A stretch of DNA of 64,000 nt, from NCBI GenBank assembly GCA_963978545.1, contig CAXBTE010000047.1:1-64000 (forward strand), in the 5' to 3' direction. This stretch comes from Linyphia triangularis (lineage: Eukaryota; Arthropoda; Arachnida; Araneae; Linyphiidae). Both the position numbers and the translations under genes were made by a program. How positions within the stretch are numbered: position 1 is the first letter of the stretch; each line of letters begins with the position of its first letter. A model generated the notes under the pieces. That model ran no database searches, was not told where the DNA came from, and was given only the letters and a program-made list of their open reading frames with translations. Below, in pieces: positions 49,206 to 62,783 of this stretch.

Positions 49206-51643
49206 CAGTCAAATTTCGACAGAATATGAATATAAAACATATTTCAGGTCTTCAACTAAAATTTCCCAGCTAGTTTCAAAATTTCGTACAAAATCGTCTC
49301 CATTTCTGAGCAAACGCGTTATTTTGGATTTTTTTGAATTTTAACGACAGTTTGGGCTATAAAGCGATTTAAGGGACCTTTCTTGGATAGTTTTGATAAA
49401 AAGTAACTCTTAAGCATTCTCCTATGTTAACAGCTAAATTTGACACATTTCGGACATTTCCCAGCTAAATTCCAAAATTTCGTTCAAAACCGTCTCTATT
49501 TCTGTGCTTACTCGTTATTTTGGATTTTACTGAATTTTCCCGACAGATTGGGCTATAAATCGATTTAAGGGTCTTTTCTTGAACAGTTTTGATAAAAAGT
49601 AACTATTGAGCATTTTCAAAGCATTTCGGACATTTCCCAGCTAGTTTTAAAAATATCGTTCAAAATCGTCTCTATTTCTGTGTTAACGCGTTATTTTGGA
49701 TTTTTCTGAATTTTACCGACAGTTTAGGCTATAAATCGATTTAAGGGTCCTTTCTTGAACAGTTTTGATAAAAAGTAACTTTTAAGCATACTCTTAGGTC
49801 ACAGCTAAAATTTTAAAGCATTTCGGACAATTCCCAGCTAGTTTCAGAAATTGCGTTCAAAACCGTCTCTATTTCTGTGTTAACGCGTTATTTTGGATTT
49901 TTCGGAATTCTACCAACAGTTTGGGCTATAAAGCGATTAAAGGGTCCTTTCTTGACAGTTTTGATAAAAAGTTACTTTTGAGCATTTTCAAAGCATTTCG
50001 GACAATTCCCAGCTAGTTTTAAAAATTGCTTTCAAAATCGTCTCTATTTCTGTGTTAACGCGTTATTTTGGATTTTTCTGAATTTTACCGACAGTTTGGG
50101 CTATAAAGCGATTTAAGGGTCCTTTCTTGACAGTTTTGATAAAAAGTAACTCTTGAGCATTTTCAAAGCATTTCGGACAATTCCCAGCTAGTTTTAAAAG
50201 TATCGTTCAAAATCGTCTCTATTTCTGTGTTAACGCGTTATTTTGGATTTTTCTGAATTTTACCGACAGTTTGGGCTATAAAGCGATTTAAGGGTTCTTT
50301 CTTGACAGTTTTGATAAAAAGTAACTCTTGAGCATTTTCAAAGCATTTCGGACAATTCCCAGCTAGTTTGAAAAATATCGTTCAAAATCGTCTCTATTTC
50401 TGTGTTAACGCGTTATTTTGGATTTTTCTGAATTTTACCGACAGTTTAGGCTATAAATCGATTTAAGGGTCCTTTCTTGAACAGTTTTGATAAAAAGTAA
50501 CTTTTAAGCATACTCTTAGGTCACAGCTAAAATTTTAAAGCATTTCGGACAATTCCCAGCTAGTTTCAGAAATTGCGTTCAAAACCGTCTCTATTTCTGT
50601 GTTAACGCGTTATTTTGGATTTTTCGGAATTCTACCAACAGTTTGGGCTATAAAGCGATTAAAGGGTCCTTTCTTGACAGTTTTGATAAAAAGTTACTTT
50701 TGAGCATTTTCAAAGCATTTCGGACAATTCCCAGCTAGTTTTAAAAATTGCTTTCAAAATCGTCTCTATTTCTGTGTTAAAGCGTTATTTTGGATTTTTC
50801 TGAATTTTACCGACAGTTTGGGCTATAAAGCGATTTAAGGGTCCTTTCTTGACAGTTTTGATAAAAAGTAACTCTTGAGCATTTTCAAAGCATTTCGGAC
50901 AATTCCCAGCTAGTTTTAAAAATATCGTTCAAAATCGTCTCTATTTCTGTGTTAACGCGTTATTTTGGATTTTTCTGAATTTTACCGACAGTTTGGGCTA
51001 TAAAGCGATTTAAGGGTCCTTTCTTGACAGTTTTGATAAAAAGTAACTCTTGAGCATTTTCAAAGCATTTCGGACAATTCCCAGCTAGTTTGAAAAATAT
51101 CGTTCAAAATCGTCTCTATTTCTGTGTTAACGCGTTATTTTGGATTTTTCTGAATTTTACCGACAGTTTAGGCTATACAGCGATTTAAGGGTCCTTTCTT
51201 GACAGTTTTTATAAAAAGTTACTTTTGATCATTTTCAAAGCATTTCGGACAATTCCCAGCTAGTTTTAAAAATTGCTTTCAAAATCGTCTCTATTTCTGT
51301 GTTAACGCGTTATTTTGGATTTTTCTGAATTTTACCGATAATTTGGGATATAAATCGATATAAGGGTCCTTTCTTGAACAGTTTTGATAAAAAGTAACTT
51401 TTGAGCATACTCTAAGGTCACAGCTAAAATTTTAAAGCATTTCGGACAATTCCCAACTAGTTTCAAAAATTGCGTTCAAAAACGTCTCCATTTCTGTGTT
51501 AACGCGTTATTTTGGATTTTTCTGAATTATACCGACAGCTTGGTTTATAAAGCGATTTGAGGGTCCTTTCTTGGGCATATTTAATAAAAAATTACTGTAA
51601 ACTATATTTCTATTTTAAAACCAAAATCTGGAAGCATTTTGAG
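49206..51643. repeat. Super-unit 7: B block (2438 bp, full form)
   Basis: It has the full monomer order. The variant TTTTAAAAGTATCG near 50200 is shared only with super-unit 8, marking these two as close relatives. Confidence 0.95.
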
Positions 51644-52212
51644 AAATTTTTTGGAAAAGTGATTTTTTCATAAAATTTCCTAAGTCTAACCCCTTTGAAA
51701 AATTTCGAAAAATTTGAAAATTCCAAAATTTATTTTTGGAAAAGTGATTTTTTCGTAAAATTTCCTAAAGCTAACCCCCTTGAAAAATTTGAAAATTCAA
51801 AAAATTATTTTTTGAAAAAGTGATTTTTTCATAAAATTTCCTAAGGCTAACCCCTTTGAAAAATTTGAAAATTCAAAAATTTTTTTTTTGGAAAAGTGAT
51901 TTTTTCATAAAATTTCCTAAGACTAACCCCTTTGAAAAATTTGAAAATGGAAAAAATTATTTTTTGGAAAAGTGATTTTTTCATAAAATTTCCTAAGGCT
52001 AACCCTTTGAAAAATTTGAAAATTCAAAAAATTATTTTTTGGAAAAGTGATTTTTTCATAAAATTTCCTAAGACTAACCCCTTTGAAAAATTTCGAAAAA
52101 TTTGAAAATTCAAAAAATTATTTTTTGGAAAAGTGATTTTTTCATAAAATTTCCTAAGTCTAACCCCTTTGAAAAATTTCGAAAAATTTGAAAATTCAAA
52201 AAATTATTTTTT
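51644..52212. repeat. Super-unit 7: A2 array (569 bp)
   Basis: It carries ATTCCAAAATTTATTTTTGG near 51720, shared only with super-unit 8. It also has AAAATGGAAAAAATTA and CTAAAGCTAACCCCC, shared with super-units 2 and 8. Confidence 0.93.
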
Positions 52213-55200
52213 CAGTCACATTTGGACAGAATATAAATATAAAACATATTTCAGGTCCCCAAAAAAAATTTGGTAGCATTTGAGCCATTATTTTCAAAGT
52301 TCAAAATTTCCCTTTGAAAATACATTGATTGTATTTTGGAGTTTTTGAATTTTTACTCGTAGTGTATTTGGAGCACAGTATTGTAACTTGGCCACATTTA
52401 AGGTCTTCTATAGGAGATTCTTAAAAACGAAAATCTTAACAACCACAAAATATTAAGGGGGTCAAAATTTGCAAAGTTGTTTTTTTCAGTGGTACACATA
52501 CATAATTTTTACACAGAGAGTTTTGGGAGCACAATGTTGTAACTTGGCAACATTGAAGTTCATTAATAGGAGATTCTTAAAAACGAAAATCTTAACAACC
52601 ACTAAATATTAAGGGGGTCGAAAGTTGATCCCAAAAAAGGACTGCATTTCAAACACTGAAAATTTCTGAATTTTACCTACATTTTGGGCTATAAACTGAA
52701 TTAAGGGTCCTTTATTGGGCAGATTTGAAATAAAGTGACTGCAAATCATATTTCTATTTTAAAACCAAAATCTGGAAGCATTTTGAGCCATTTTTTGGAA
52801 AAGTGATTTTTTCATAAAATTTCCTAAGGCTAACCCCTTTGAAAAATTTCGAAAAATTTGAAAATTCAAAAAATTATTTTTTCAGTCACATTTGGACAGA
52901 ATATGAATATAAAACATATTTCAGGTCCCCAAAAAAAATTTGGTAGCATTTGAGCCACTATTTTCAAAGTTCAAAATTTCCCTTTGAAAATACATTGATT
53001 TTACAGTTTTTGAATTTTTACTCATAGTGTATTTTGAGCACAGTATTGTAACTTGGCCACATTTAAGGTCTTCTATAGGAGATTCTTAAAAACGAAAATC
53101 TTAACAACCACAAAATATTAAGGGGGTCAAAATTTGCAAAGTTGTTTTTTTCAGTGGTACACATACATAATTTTTACACAGAGAGTTTTGGGAGCACAAT
53201 GTTGTAACTTGGCAACATTGAAGTTCATTAATAGGAGATTCTTAAAAACGAAAATCTTAACAACCACTAAATATTAAGGGGGTCGAAAGTTGATCCCAAA
53301 AAAGGACTGCATTTCAAACACTGAAAATTTCTGAATTTTACCTACATTTTGGGCTATAAACTGAATTAAGGGTCCTTTATTGGGCAGATTTGAAATAAAG
53401 TGACTGCAAATCATATTTCTATTTTAAAACCAAAATCTGGAAGCATTTTGAGCCATTTTTTGGAAAAGTGATTTTTTCATAAAATTTCCTAAGGCTAACC
53501 CCTTTGAAAAATTTCGAAAAATTTGAAAATTCAAAAAATTATTTTTTCAGTCACATTTGGACAGAATATGAATATAAAACATATTTCAGGTCCCCAAAAA
53601 AAATTTGGTAGCATTTGAGCCACTATTTTCAAAGTTCAAAATTTCCCTTTGAAAATACATTGATTTTACAGTTTTTGAATTTTTACTCATAGTGTATTTG
53701 GAGCACAGTATTGTAACTTGGCCACATTTAAGGTCTTCTATAGGAGATTCTTAAAAACGAAAATCTTAACAACCACAAAATATTAAGGGGGTCAAAATTT
53801 GCAAAGTTGTTTTTTTCAGTGGTACACATACATAATTTTTACACAGAGAGTTTTGGGAGCACAATGTTGTAACTTGGCAACATTGAAGTTCATTAATAGG
53901 AGATTCTTAAAAACGAAAATCTTAACAACCACTAAATATTAAGGGGGTCGAAAGTTGATCCCAAAAAAGGACTGCATTTCAAACACTGAAAATTTCTGAA
54001 TTTTACCTACATTTTGGGCTATAAACTGAATTAAGGGTCCTTTATTGGGCAGATTTGAAATAAAGTGACTGCAAATCATATTTCTATTTTAAAACCAAAA
54101 TCTGGAAGCATTTTGAGCCATTTTTTGGAAAAGTGATTTTTTCATAAAATTTCCTAAGGCTAACCCCTTTGAAAAATTTCGAAAAATTTGAAAATTCAAA
54201 AAATTATTTTTTCAGTCACATTTGGACAGAATATGAATATAAAACATATTTCAGGTCCCCAAAAAAAATTTGGTAGCATTTGAGCCACTATTTTCAAAGT
54301 TCAAAATTTCCCTTTGAAAATACATTGATTTTACAGTTTTTGAATTTTTACTCATAGTGTATTTGGAGCACAGTATTGTAACTTGGCCACATTTAAGGTC
54401 TTCTATAGGAGATTCTTAAAAACGAAAATCTTAACAACCACAAAATATTAAGGGGGTCAAAATTTGCAAAGTTGTTTTTTTCAGTGGTACACATACATAA
54501 TTTTTACACAGAGAGTTTTGGGAGCACAATGTTGTAACTTGGCAACATTGAAGTTCATTAATAGGAGATTCTTAAAAACGAAAATCTTAACAACCACTAA
54601 ATATTAAGGGGGTCGAAAGTTGATCCCAAAAAAGGACTGCATTTCAAACACTGAAAATTTCTGAATTTTACCTACATTTTGGGCTATAAACTGAATTAAG
54701 GGTCCTTTATTGGGCAGATTTGAAATAAAGTGACTGCAAATCATATTTCTATTTTAAAACCAAAATCTGGAAGCATTTTGAGCCATTTTTTGGAAAAGTG
54801 ATTTTTTCATAAAATTTCCTAAGGCTAACCCCTTTGAAAAATTTCGAAAAATTTGAAAATTCAAAAAATTATTTTTTCAGTCACATTTGGACAGAATATG
54901 AATATAAAACATATTTCAGGTCCCCAAAAAAAATTTGGTAGCATTTGAGCCACTATTTTCAAAGTTCAAAATTTCCCTTTGAAAATACATTGATTTTACA
55001 GTTTTTGAATTTTTACTCATAGTGTATTTGGAGCACAGTATTGTAACTTGGCCACATTTAAGGTCTTCTATAGGAGATTCTTAAAAACGAAAATCTTAAC
55101 AACCACAAAATATTAAGGGGGTCAAAATTTGCAAAGTTGTTTTTTTCAGTGGTACACATACATAATTTTTACACAGAGAGTTTTGGGAGCACAATGTTGT

Positions 55201-58200
55201 AACTTGGCAACATTGAAGTTCATTAATAGGAGATTCTTAAAAACGAAAATCTTAACAACCACTAAATATTAAGGGGGTCGAAAGTTGATCCCAAAAAAGG
55301 ACTGCATTTCAAACACTGAAAATTTCTGAATTTTACCTACATTTTGGGCTATAAACTGAATTAAGGGTCCTTTATTGGGCAGATTTGAAATAAAGTGACT
55401 GCAAATCATATTTCTATTTTAAAACCAAAATCTGGAAGCATTTTGAGCCATTTTTTGGAAAAGTGATTTTTTCATAAAATTTCCTAAGGCTAACCCCTTT
55501 GAAAAATTTCGAAAAATTTGAAAATTCAAAAAATTATTTTTTCAGTCACATTTGGACAGAATATGAATATAAAACATATTTCAGGTCCCCAAAAAAAATT
55601 TGGTAGCATTTGAGCCACTATTTTCAAAGTTCAAAATTTCCCTTTGAAAATACATTGATTTTACAGTTTTTGAATTTTTACTCATAGTGTATTTGGAGCA
55701 CAGTATTGTAACTTGGCCACATTTAAGGTCTTCTATAGGAGATTCTTAAAAACGAAAATCTTAACAACCACAAAATATTAAGGGGGTCAAAATTTGCAAA
55801 GTTGTTTTTTTCAGTGGTACACATACATAATTTTTACACAGAGAGTTTTGGGAGCACAATGTTGTAACTTGGCAACATTGAAGTTCATTAATAGGAGATT
55901 CTTAAAAACGAAAATCTTAACAACCACTAAATATTAAGGGGGTCGAAAGTTGATCCCAAAAAAGGACTGCATTTCAAACACTGAAAATTTCTGAATTTTA
56001 CCTACATTTTGGGCTATAAACTGAATTAAGGGTCCTTTATTGGGCAGATTTGAAATAAAGTGACTGCAAATCATATTTCTATTTTAAAACCAAAATCTGG
56101 AAGCATTTTGAGCCATTTTTTGGAAAAGTGATTTTTTCATAAAATTTCCTAAGGCTAACCTTTTTGAAAAATTTCGAAAAATTTGAAAATTCAAAAAATT
56201 ATTTTTTCAGTCACATTTGGACAGAATATGAATATAAAACATATTTCAGGTCCCCAAAAAAAATTTGGTAGCATTTGAGCCACTATTTTCAAAGTTCAAA
56301 ATTTCCCTTTGAAAATACATTGATTTTACAGTTTTTGAATTTTTACTCATAGTGTATTTGGAGCACAGTATTGTAACTTGGCCACATTTAAGGTCTTCTA
56401 TAGGAGATTCTTAAAAACGAAAATCTTAACAACCACAAAATATTAAGGGGGTCAAAATTTGCAAAGTTGTTTTTTTCAGTGGTACACATACATAATTTTT
56501 ACACAGAGAGTTTTGGGAGCACAATGTTGTAACTTGGCAACATTGAAGTTCATTAATAGGAGATTCTTAAAAACGAAAATCTTAACAACCACTAAATATT
56601 AAGGGGGTCGAAAGTTGATCCCAAAAAAGGACTGCATTTCAAACACTGAAAATTTCTGAATTTTACCTACATTTTGGGCTATAAACTGAATTAAGGGTCC
56701 TTTATTGGGCAGATTTGAAATAAAGTGACTGCAAATCATATTTCTATTTTAAAACCAAAATCTGGAAGCATTTTGAGTAATTTTTTGGAAAAGTGATTTT
56801 TTCATAAAATTTCCTAAGGCTAACCCATTTGAAAAATTTCGAAAAATTTGAAAATTCAAAAAATTATTTTTTCAGTCACATTTGGACAGAATATGAATAT
56901 AAAACATATTTCAGGTCCCCAAAAAAAATTTGGTAGCATTTGAGCCACTGTTTTCAAAGTTCAAAATTTCCCTTTGAAAATACATTGATTTTACAGTTTT
57001 TGAATTTTTACTCATAGTGTATTTGGAGCACAGTATTGTAACTTGGCCACATTTAAGGTCTTCTATAGGAGATTCTTAAAAACGAAAATCTTAACAACCA
57101 CAAAATATTAAGGGGGTCAAAATTTGCAAAGTTGTTTTTTTCAGTGGTACACATACATAATTTTTACACAGAGAGTTTTGGGAGCACAATGTTGTAACTT
57201 GGCAACATTGAAGTTCATTAATAGGAGATTCTTAAAAACGAAAATCTTAACAACCACTAAATATTAAGGGGGTCGAAAGTTGATCCCAAAAAAGGACTGC
57301 ATTTCAAACACTGAAAATTTCTGAATTTTACCTACATTTTGGGCTATAAACTGAATTAAGGGTCCTTTATTGGGCAGATTTGAAATAAAGTGACTGCAAA
57401 TCATATTTCTATTTTAAAACCAAAATCTGGAAGCATTTTGAGCCATTTTTTGGAAAAGTGATTTTTTCATAAAATTTCCTAAGGCTAACCCCTTTGAAAA
57501 ATTTCGAAAAATTTGAAAATTCAAAAAATTATTTTTTCAGTCACATTTGGACAGAATATGAATATAAAACATATTTCAGGTCCCCAAAAAAAATTTGGTA
57601 GCATTTGAGCCACTATTTTCAAAGTTCAAAATTTCCCTTTGAAAATACATTGATTTTACAGTTTTTGAATTTTTACTCATAGTGTATTTGGAGCACAGTA
57701 TTGTAACTTGGCCACATTTAAGGTCTTCTATAGGAGATTCTTAAAAACGAAAATCTTAACAACCACAAAATATTAAGGGGGTCAAAATTTGCAAAGTTGT
57801 TTTTTTCAGTGGTACACATACATAATTTTTACACAGAGAGTTTTGGGAGCACAATGTTGTAACTTGGCAACATTGAAGTTCATTAATAGGAGATTCTTAA
57901 AAACGAAAATCTTAACAACCACTAAATATTAAGGGGGTCGAAAGTTGATCCCAAAAAAGGACTGCATTTCAAACACTGAAAATTTCTGAATTTTACCTAC
58001 ATTTTGGGCTATAAACTGAATTAAGGGTCCTTTATTGGGCAGATTTGAAATAAAGTGACTGCAAATCATATTTCTATTTTAAAACCAAAATCTGGAAGCA
58101 TTTTGAGCCATTTTTTGGAAAAGTGATTTTTTCATAAAATTTCCTAAGGCTAACCCCTTTGAAAAATTTCGAAAAATTTGAAAATTCAAAAAATTATTTT

Positions 58201-58867
58201 TTCAGTCACATTTGGACAGAATATGAATATAAAACATATTTCAGGTCCCCAAAAAAAATTTGGTAGCATTTGAGCCACTATTTTCAAAGTTCAAAATTTC
58301 CCTTTGAAAATACATTGATTTTACAGTTTTTGAATTTTTACTCATAGTGTATTTGGAGCACAGTATTGTAACTTGGCCACATTTAAGGTCTTCTATAGGA
58401 GATTCTTAAAAACGAAAATCTTAACAACCACAAAATATTAAGGGGGTCAAAATTTGCAAAGTTCTTTTTTTCAGTGGTACACATACATAATTTTTACACA
58501 GAGAGTTTTGGGAGCACAATGTTGTAACTTGGCAACATTGAAGTTCATTAATAGGAGATTCTTAAAAACGAAAATCTTAACAACCACTAAATATTAAGGG
58601 GGTCGAAAGTTGATCCCAAAAAAGGACTGCATTTCAAACACTGAAAATTTCTGAATTTTACCTACATTTTGGGCTATAAACTGAATTAAGGGTCCTTTTT
58701 TGGGCAGATTTGAAATAAAGTGACTGTAAATCATATTTCTATTTTAAAACCAAAATCTGGAAGCATTTTGAGCCATTTTTTGGAAAAGTGATTTTTTCAT
58801 AAAATTTCCTAAGGCTAACCCCTTTGAAAAATTTCGAAAAATTTGAAAATTCAAAAAATTAATTTTT
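52213..58867. repeat. Super-unit 7: C array, 10 copies
   Basis: Copies start at 52213 (670 bp), then 52883, 53548, 54213, 54878, 55543, 56208, 56873, 57538 and 58203. Copy 2 has GTGTATTTTGAGC, as in super-unit 8. Copy 6 ends with CTAACCTTTTTG and copy 8 has GAGCCACTGTTTTC, matching super-unit 2 when counted from the right end. Copy 7 has private GAGTAATTTTTT (near 56776) and CTAACCCATTTG (near 56821). Last-copy markers are present. Confidence 0.96.
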
Positions 58868-59776
58868 GGAAAAGTGATTTTTTCATAAAATTTCCCAAGG
58901 CTAACCCCTTTCAAAAATTTCGAAAAATTTGAAAATTCAAAAAATTATTTTTTGGAAAAGTGATTTTTTCATAAAATTTCCTAAGGCTAACCCCTTTGAA
59001 AAATTTCGAAAAATTTGAAAATTCAAAAAATTATTTTTTGGAAAAGTGATTTTTTCATAAAATTTCCTAAGGCTTTTAACTTTTTTAAGGCCCTTTGAAA
59101 AATTTGAAAATTCAAAAAATTATTTTTTGGAAAAGTGATTTTTTCATAAAATTTCCTAAGACTAACCCCTTTGAAAAATTTCGAAAAATTTGAAAATTCA
59201 AAAAATTATTTTTTGGAAAAGTGATTTTTTCATAAAATTTCCTAAGGCTAACCCCTTTGAAAAATTTGAAAATTCAAAAAATTATTTTTTGGAAAAGTGA
59301 TTTTTTCATAAAATTTCCTAAGACTAACCCCTTTGAAAAATTTCGAAAAATTTGAAAATTCAAAAAATTATTTTTTGGAAAAGTGATTTTTTCATAAAAT
59401 TTCCTAAGGCTAACCCCTTTGAAAAATTTGAAAATTCAAAAAATTATTTTTTGGAAAAGTGATTTTTTCATAAAATTTCCTAAGGCTAACCCCTTTGAAA
59501 AATTTGAAAATTCAAAAAATTATTTTTTGGAAAAGTGATTTTTTCATAAAATTTCCTAAGACTAACCCCTTTGAAAAATTTCGAAAAATTTGAAAATTCA
59601 AAAAATTATTTTTTGGAAAAGTGATTTTTTCATAAAATTTCCTAAGGCTAACCCCTTTGAAAAATTTGAAAATTCAAAAAATTATTTTTTGGAAAAGTGA
59701 TTTTTTCATAAAATTTCCTAAGTCTAACCCCTTTGAAAAATTTCGAAAAATTTGAAAATTCAAAAAATTATTTTTT
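58868..59776. repeat. Super-unit 8: A1 array (909 bp, full form)
   Basis: It has the full arrangement, as in super-units 2-4. The first unit has TTAATTTTTGG and CCCAAGGCTAACCCCTTTCA. Confidence 0.94.
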
Positions 59777-62214
59777 CAGTCAAATTTCGACAGAATATGA
59801 ATATAAAACATATTTCAGGTCTTCAACTAAAATTTCCCAGCTAGTTTCAAAATTTCGTACAAAATCGTCTCCATTTCTGAGCAAACGCGTTATTTTGGAT
59901 TTTTTTGAATTTTAACGACAGTTTGGGCTATAAAGCGATTTAAGGGACCTTTCTTGGATAGTTTTGATAAAAAGTAACTCTTAAGCATTCTCCTATGTTA
60001 ACAGCTAAATTTGACACATTTCGGACATTTCCCAGCTAAATTCCAAAATTTCGTTCAAAACCGTCTCTATTTCTGTGCTTACTCGTTATTTTGGATTTTA
60101 CTGAATTTTCCCGACAGATTGGGCTATAAATCGATTTAAGGGTCTTTTCTTGAACAGTTTTGATAAAAAGTAACTATTGAGCATTTTCAAAGCATTTCGG
60201 ACATTTCCCAGCTAGTTTTAAAAATATCGTTCAAAATCGTCTCTATTTCTGTGTTAACGCGTTATTTTGGATTTTTCTGAATTTTACCGACAGTTTAGGC
60301 TATAAATCGATTTAAGGGTCCTTTCTTGAACAGTTTTGATAAAAAGTAACTTTTAAGCATACTCTTAGGTCACAGCTAAAATTTTAAAGCATTTCGGACA
60401 ATTCCCAGCTAGTTTCAGAAATTGCGTTCAAAACCGTCTCTATTTCTGTGTTAACGCGTTATTTTGGATTTTTCGGAATTCTACCAACAGTTTGGGCTAT
60501 AAAGCGATTAAAGGGTCCTTTCTTGACAGTTTTGATAAAAAGTTACTTTTGAGCATTTTCAAAGCATTTCGGACAATTCCCAGCTAGTTTTAAAAATTGC
60601 TTTCAAAATCGTCTCTATTTCTGTGTTAACGCGTTATTTTGGATTTTTCTGAATTTTACCGACAGTTTGGGCTATAAAGCGATTTAAGGGTCCTTTCTTG
60701 ACAGTTTTGATAAAAAGTAACTCTTGAGCATTTTCAAAGCATTTCGGACAATTCCCAGCTAGTTTTAAAAGTATCGTTCAAAATCGTCTCTATTTCTGTG
60801 TTAACGCGTTATTTTGGATTTTTCTGAATTTTACCGACAGTTTGGGCTATAAAGCGATTTAAGGGTTCTTTCTTGACAGTTTTGATAAAAAGTAACTCTT
60901 GAGCATTTTCAAAGCATTTCGGACAATTCCCAGCTAGTTTGAAAAATATCGTTCAAAATCGTCTCTATTTCTGTGTTAACGCGTTATTTTGGATTTTTCT
61001 GAATTTTACCGACAGTTTAGGCTATAAATCGATTTAAGGGTCCTTTCTTGAACAGTTTTGATAAAAAGTAACTTTTAAGCATACTCTTAGGTCACAGCTA
61101 AAATTTTAAAGCATTTCGGACAATTCCCAGCTAGTTTCAGAAATTGCGTTCAAAACCGTCTCTATTTCTGTGTTAACGCGTTATTTTGGATTTTTCGGAA
61201 TTCTACCAACAGTTTGGGCTATAAAGCGATTAAAGGGTCCTTTCTTGACAGTTTTGATAAAAAGTTACTTTTGAGCATTTTCAAAGCATTTCGGACAATT
61301 CCCAGCTAGTTTTAAAAATTGCTTTCAAAATCGTCTCTATTTCTGTGTTAAAGCGTTATTTTGGATTTTTCTGAATTTTACCGACAGTTTGGGCTATAAA
61401 GCGATTTAAGGGTCCTTTCTTGACAGTTTTGATAAAAAGTAACTCTTGAGCATTTTCAAAGCATTTCGGACAATTCCCAGCTAGTTTTAAAAATATCGTT
61501 CAAAATCGTCTCTATTTCTGTGTTAACGCGTTATTTTGGATTTTTCTGAATTTTACCGACAGTTTGGGCTATAAAGCGATTTAAGGGTCCTTTCTTGACA
61601 GTTTTGATAAAAAGTAACTCTTGAGCATTTTCAAAGCATTTCGGACAATTCCCAGCTAGTTTGAAAAATATCGTTCAAAATCGTCTCTATTTCTGTGTTA
61701 ACGCGTTATTTTGGATTTTTCTGAATTTTACCGACAGTTTAGGCTATACAGCGATTTAAGGGTCCTTTCTTGACAGTTTTTATAAAAAGTTACTTTTGAT
61801 CATTTTCAAAGCATTTCGGACAATTCCCAGCTAGTTTTAAAAATTGCTTTCAAAATCGTCTCTATTTCTGTGTTAACGCGTTATTTTGGATTTTTCTGAA
61901 TTTTACCGATAATTTGGGATATAAATCGATATAAGGGTCCTTTCTTGAACAGTTTTGATAAAAAGTAACTTTTGAGCATACTCTAAGGTCACAGCTAAAA
62001 TTTTAAAGCATTTCGGACAATTCCCAACTAGTTTCAAAAATTGCGTTCAAAAACGTCTCCATTTCTGTGTTAACGCGTTATTTTGGATTTTTCTGAATTA
62101 TACCGACAGCTTGGTTTATAAAGCGATTTGAGGGTCCTTTCTTGGGCATATTTAATAAAAAATTACTGTAAACTATATTTCTATTTTAAAACCAAAATCT
62201 GGAAGCATTTTGAG
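59777..62214. repeat. Super-unit 8: B block (2438 bp, full form)
   Basis: It has the full monomer order with both 722 bp higher-order copies. It carries TTTTAAAAGTATCG near 60770, shared with super-unit 7. Confidence 0.95.
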
Positions 62215-62783
62215 AAATTTTTTGGAAAAGTGATTTTTTCATAAAATTTCCTAAGTCTAACCCCTTTGAAAAATTTCGAAAAATTTGAAAATTCCAAAAT
62301 TTATTTTTGGAAAAGTGATTTTTTCGTAAAATTTCCTAAAGCTAACCCCCTTGAAAAATTTGAAAATTCAAAAAATTATTTTTTGAAAAAGTGATTTTTT
62401 CATAAAATTTCCTAAGGCTAACCCCTTTGAAAAATTTGAAAATTCAAAAATTTTTTTTTTGGAAAAGTGATTTTTTCATAAAATTTCCTAAGACTAACCC
62501 CTTTGAAAAATTTGAAAATGGAAAAAATTATTTTTTGGAAAAGTGATTTTTTCATAAAATTTCCTAAGGCTAACCCTTTGAAAAATTTGAAAATTCAAAA
62601 AATTATTTTTTGGAAAAGTGATTTTTTCATAAAATTTCCTAAGACTAACCCCTTTGAAAAATTTCGAAAAATTTGAAAATTCAAAAAATTATTTTTTGGA
62701 AAAGTGATTTTTTCATAAAATTTCCTAAGTCTAACCCCTTTGAAAAATTTCGAAAAATTTGAAAATTCAAAAAATTATTTTTT
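62215..62783. repeat. Super-unit 8: A2 array (569 bp)
   Basis: It has the same variants as super-unit 7, including ATTCCAAAATTTATTTTTGG near 62291 and AAAATGGAAAAAATTA near 62515. Confidence 0.93.
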
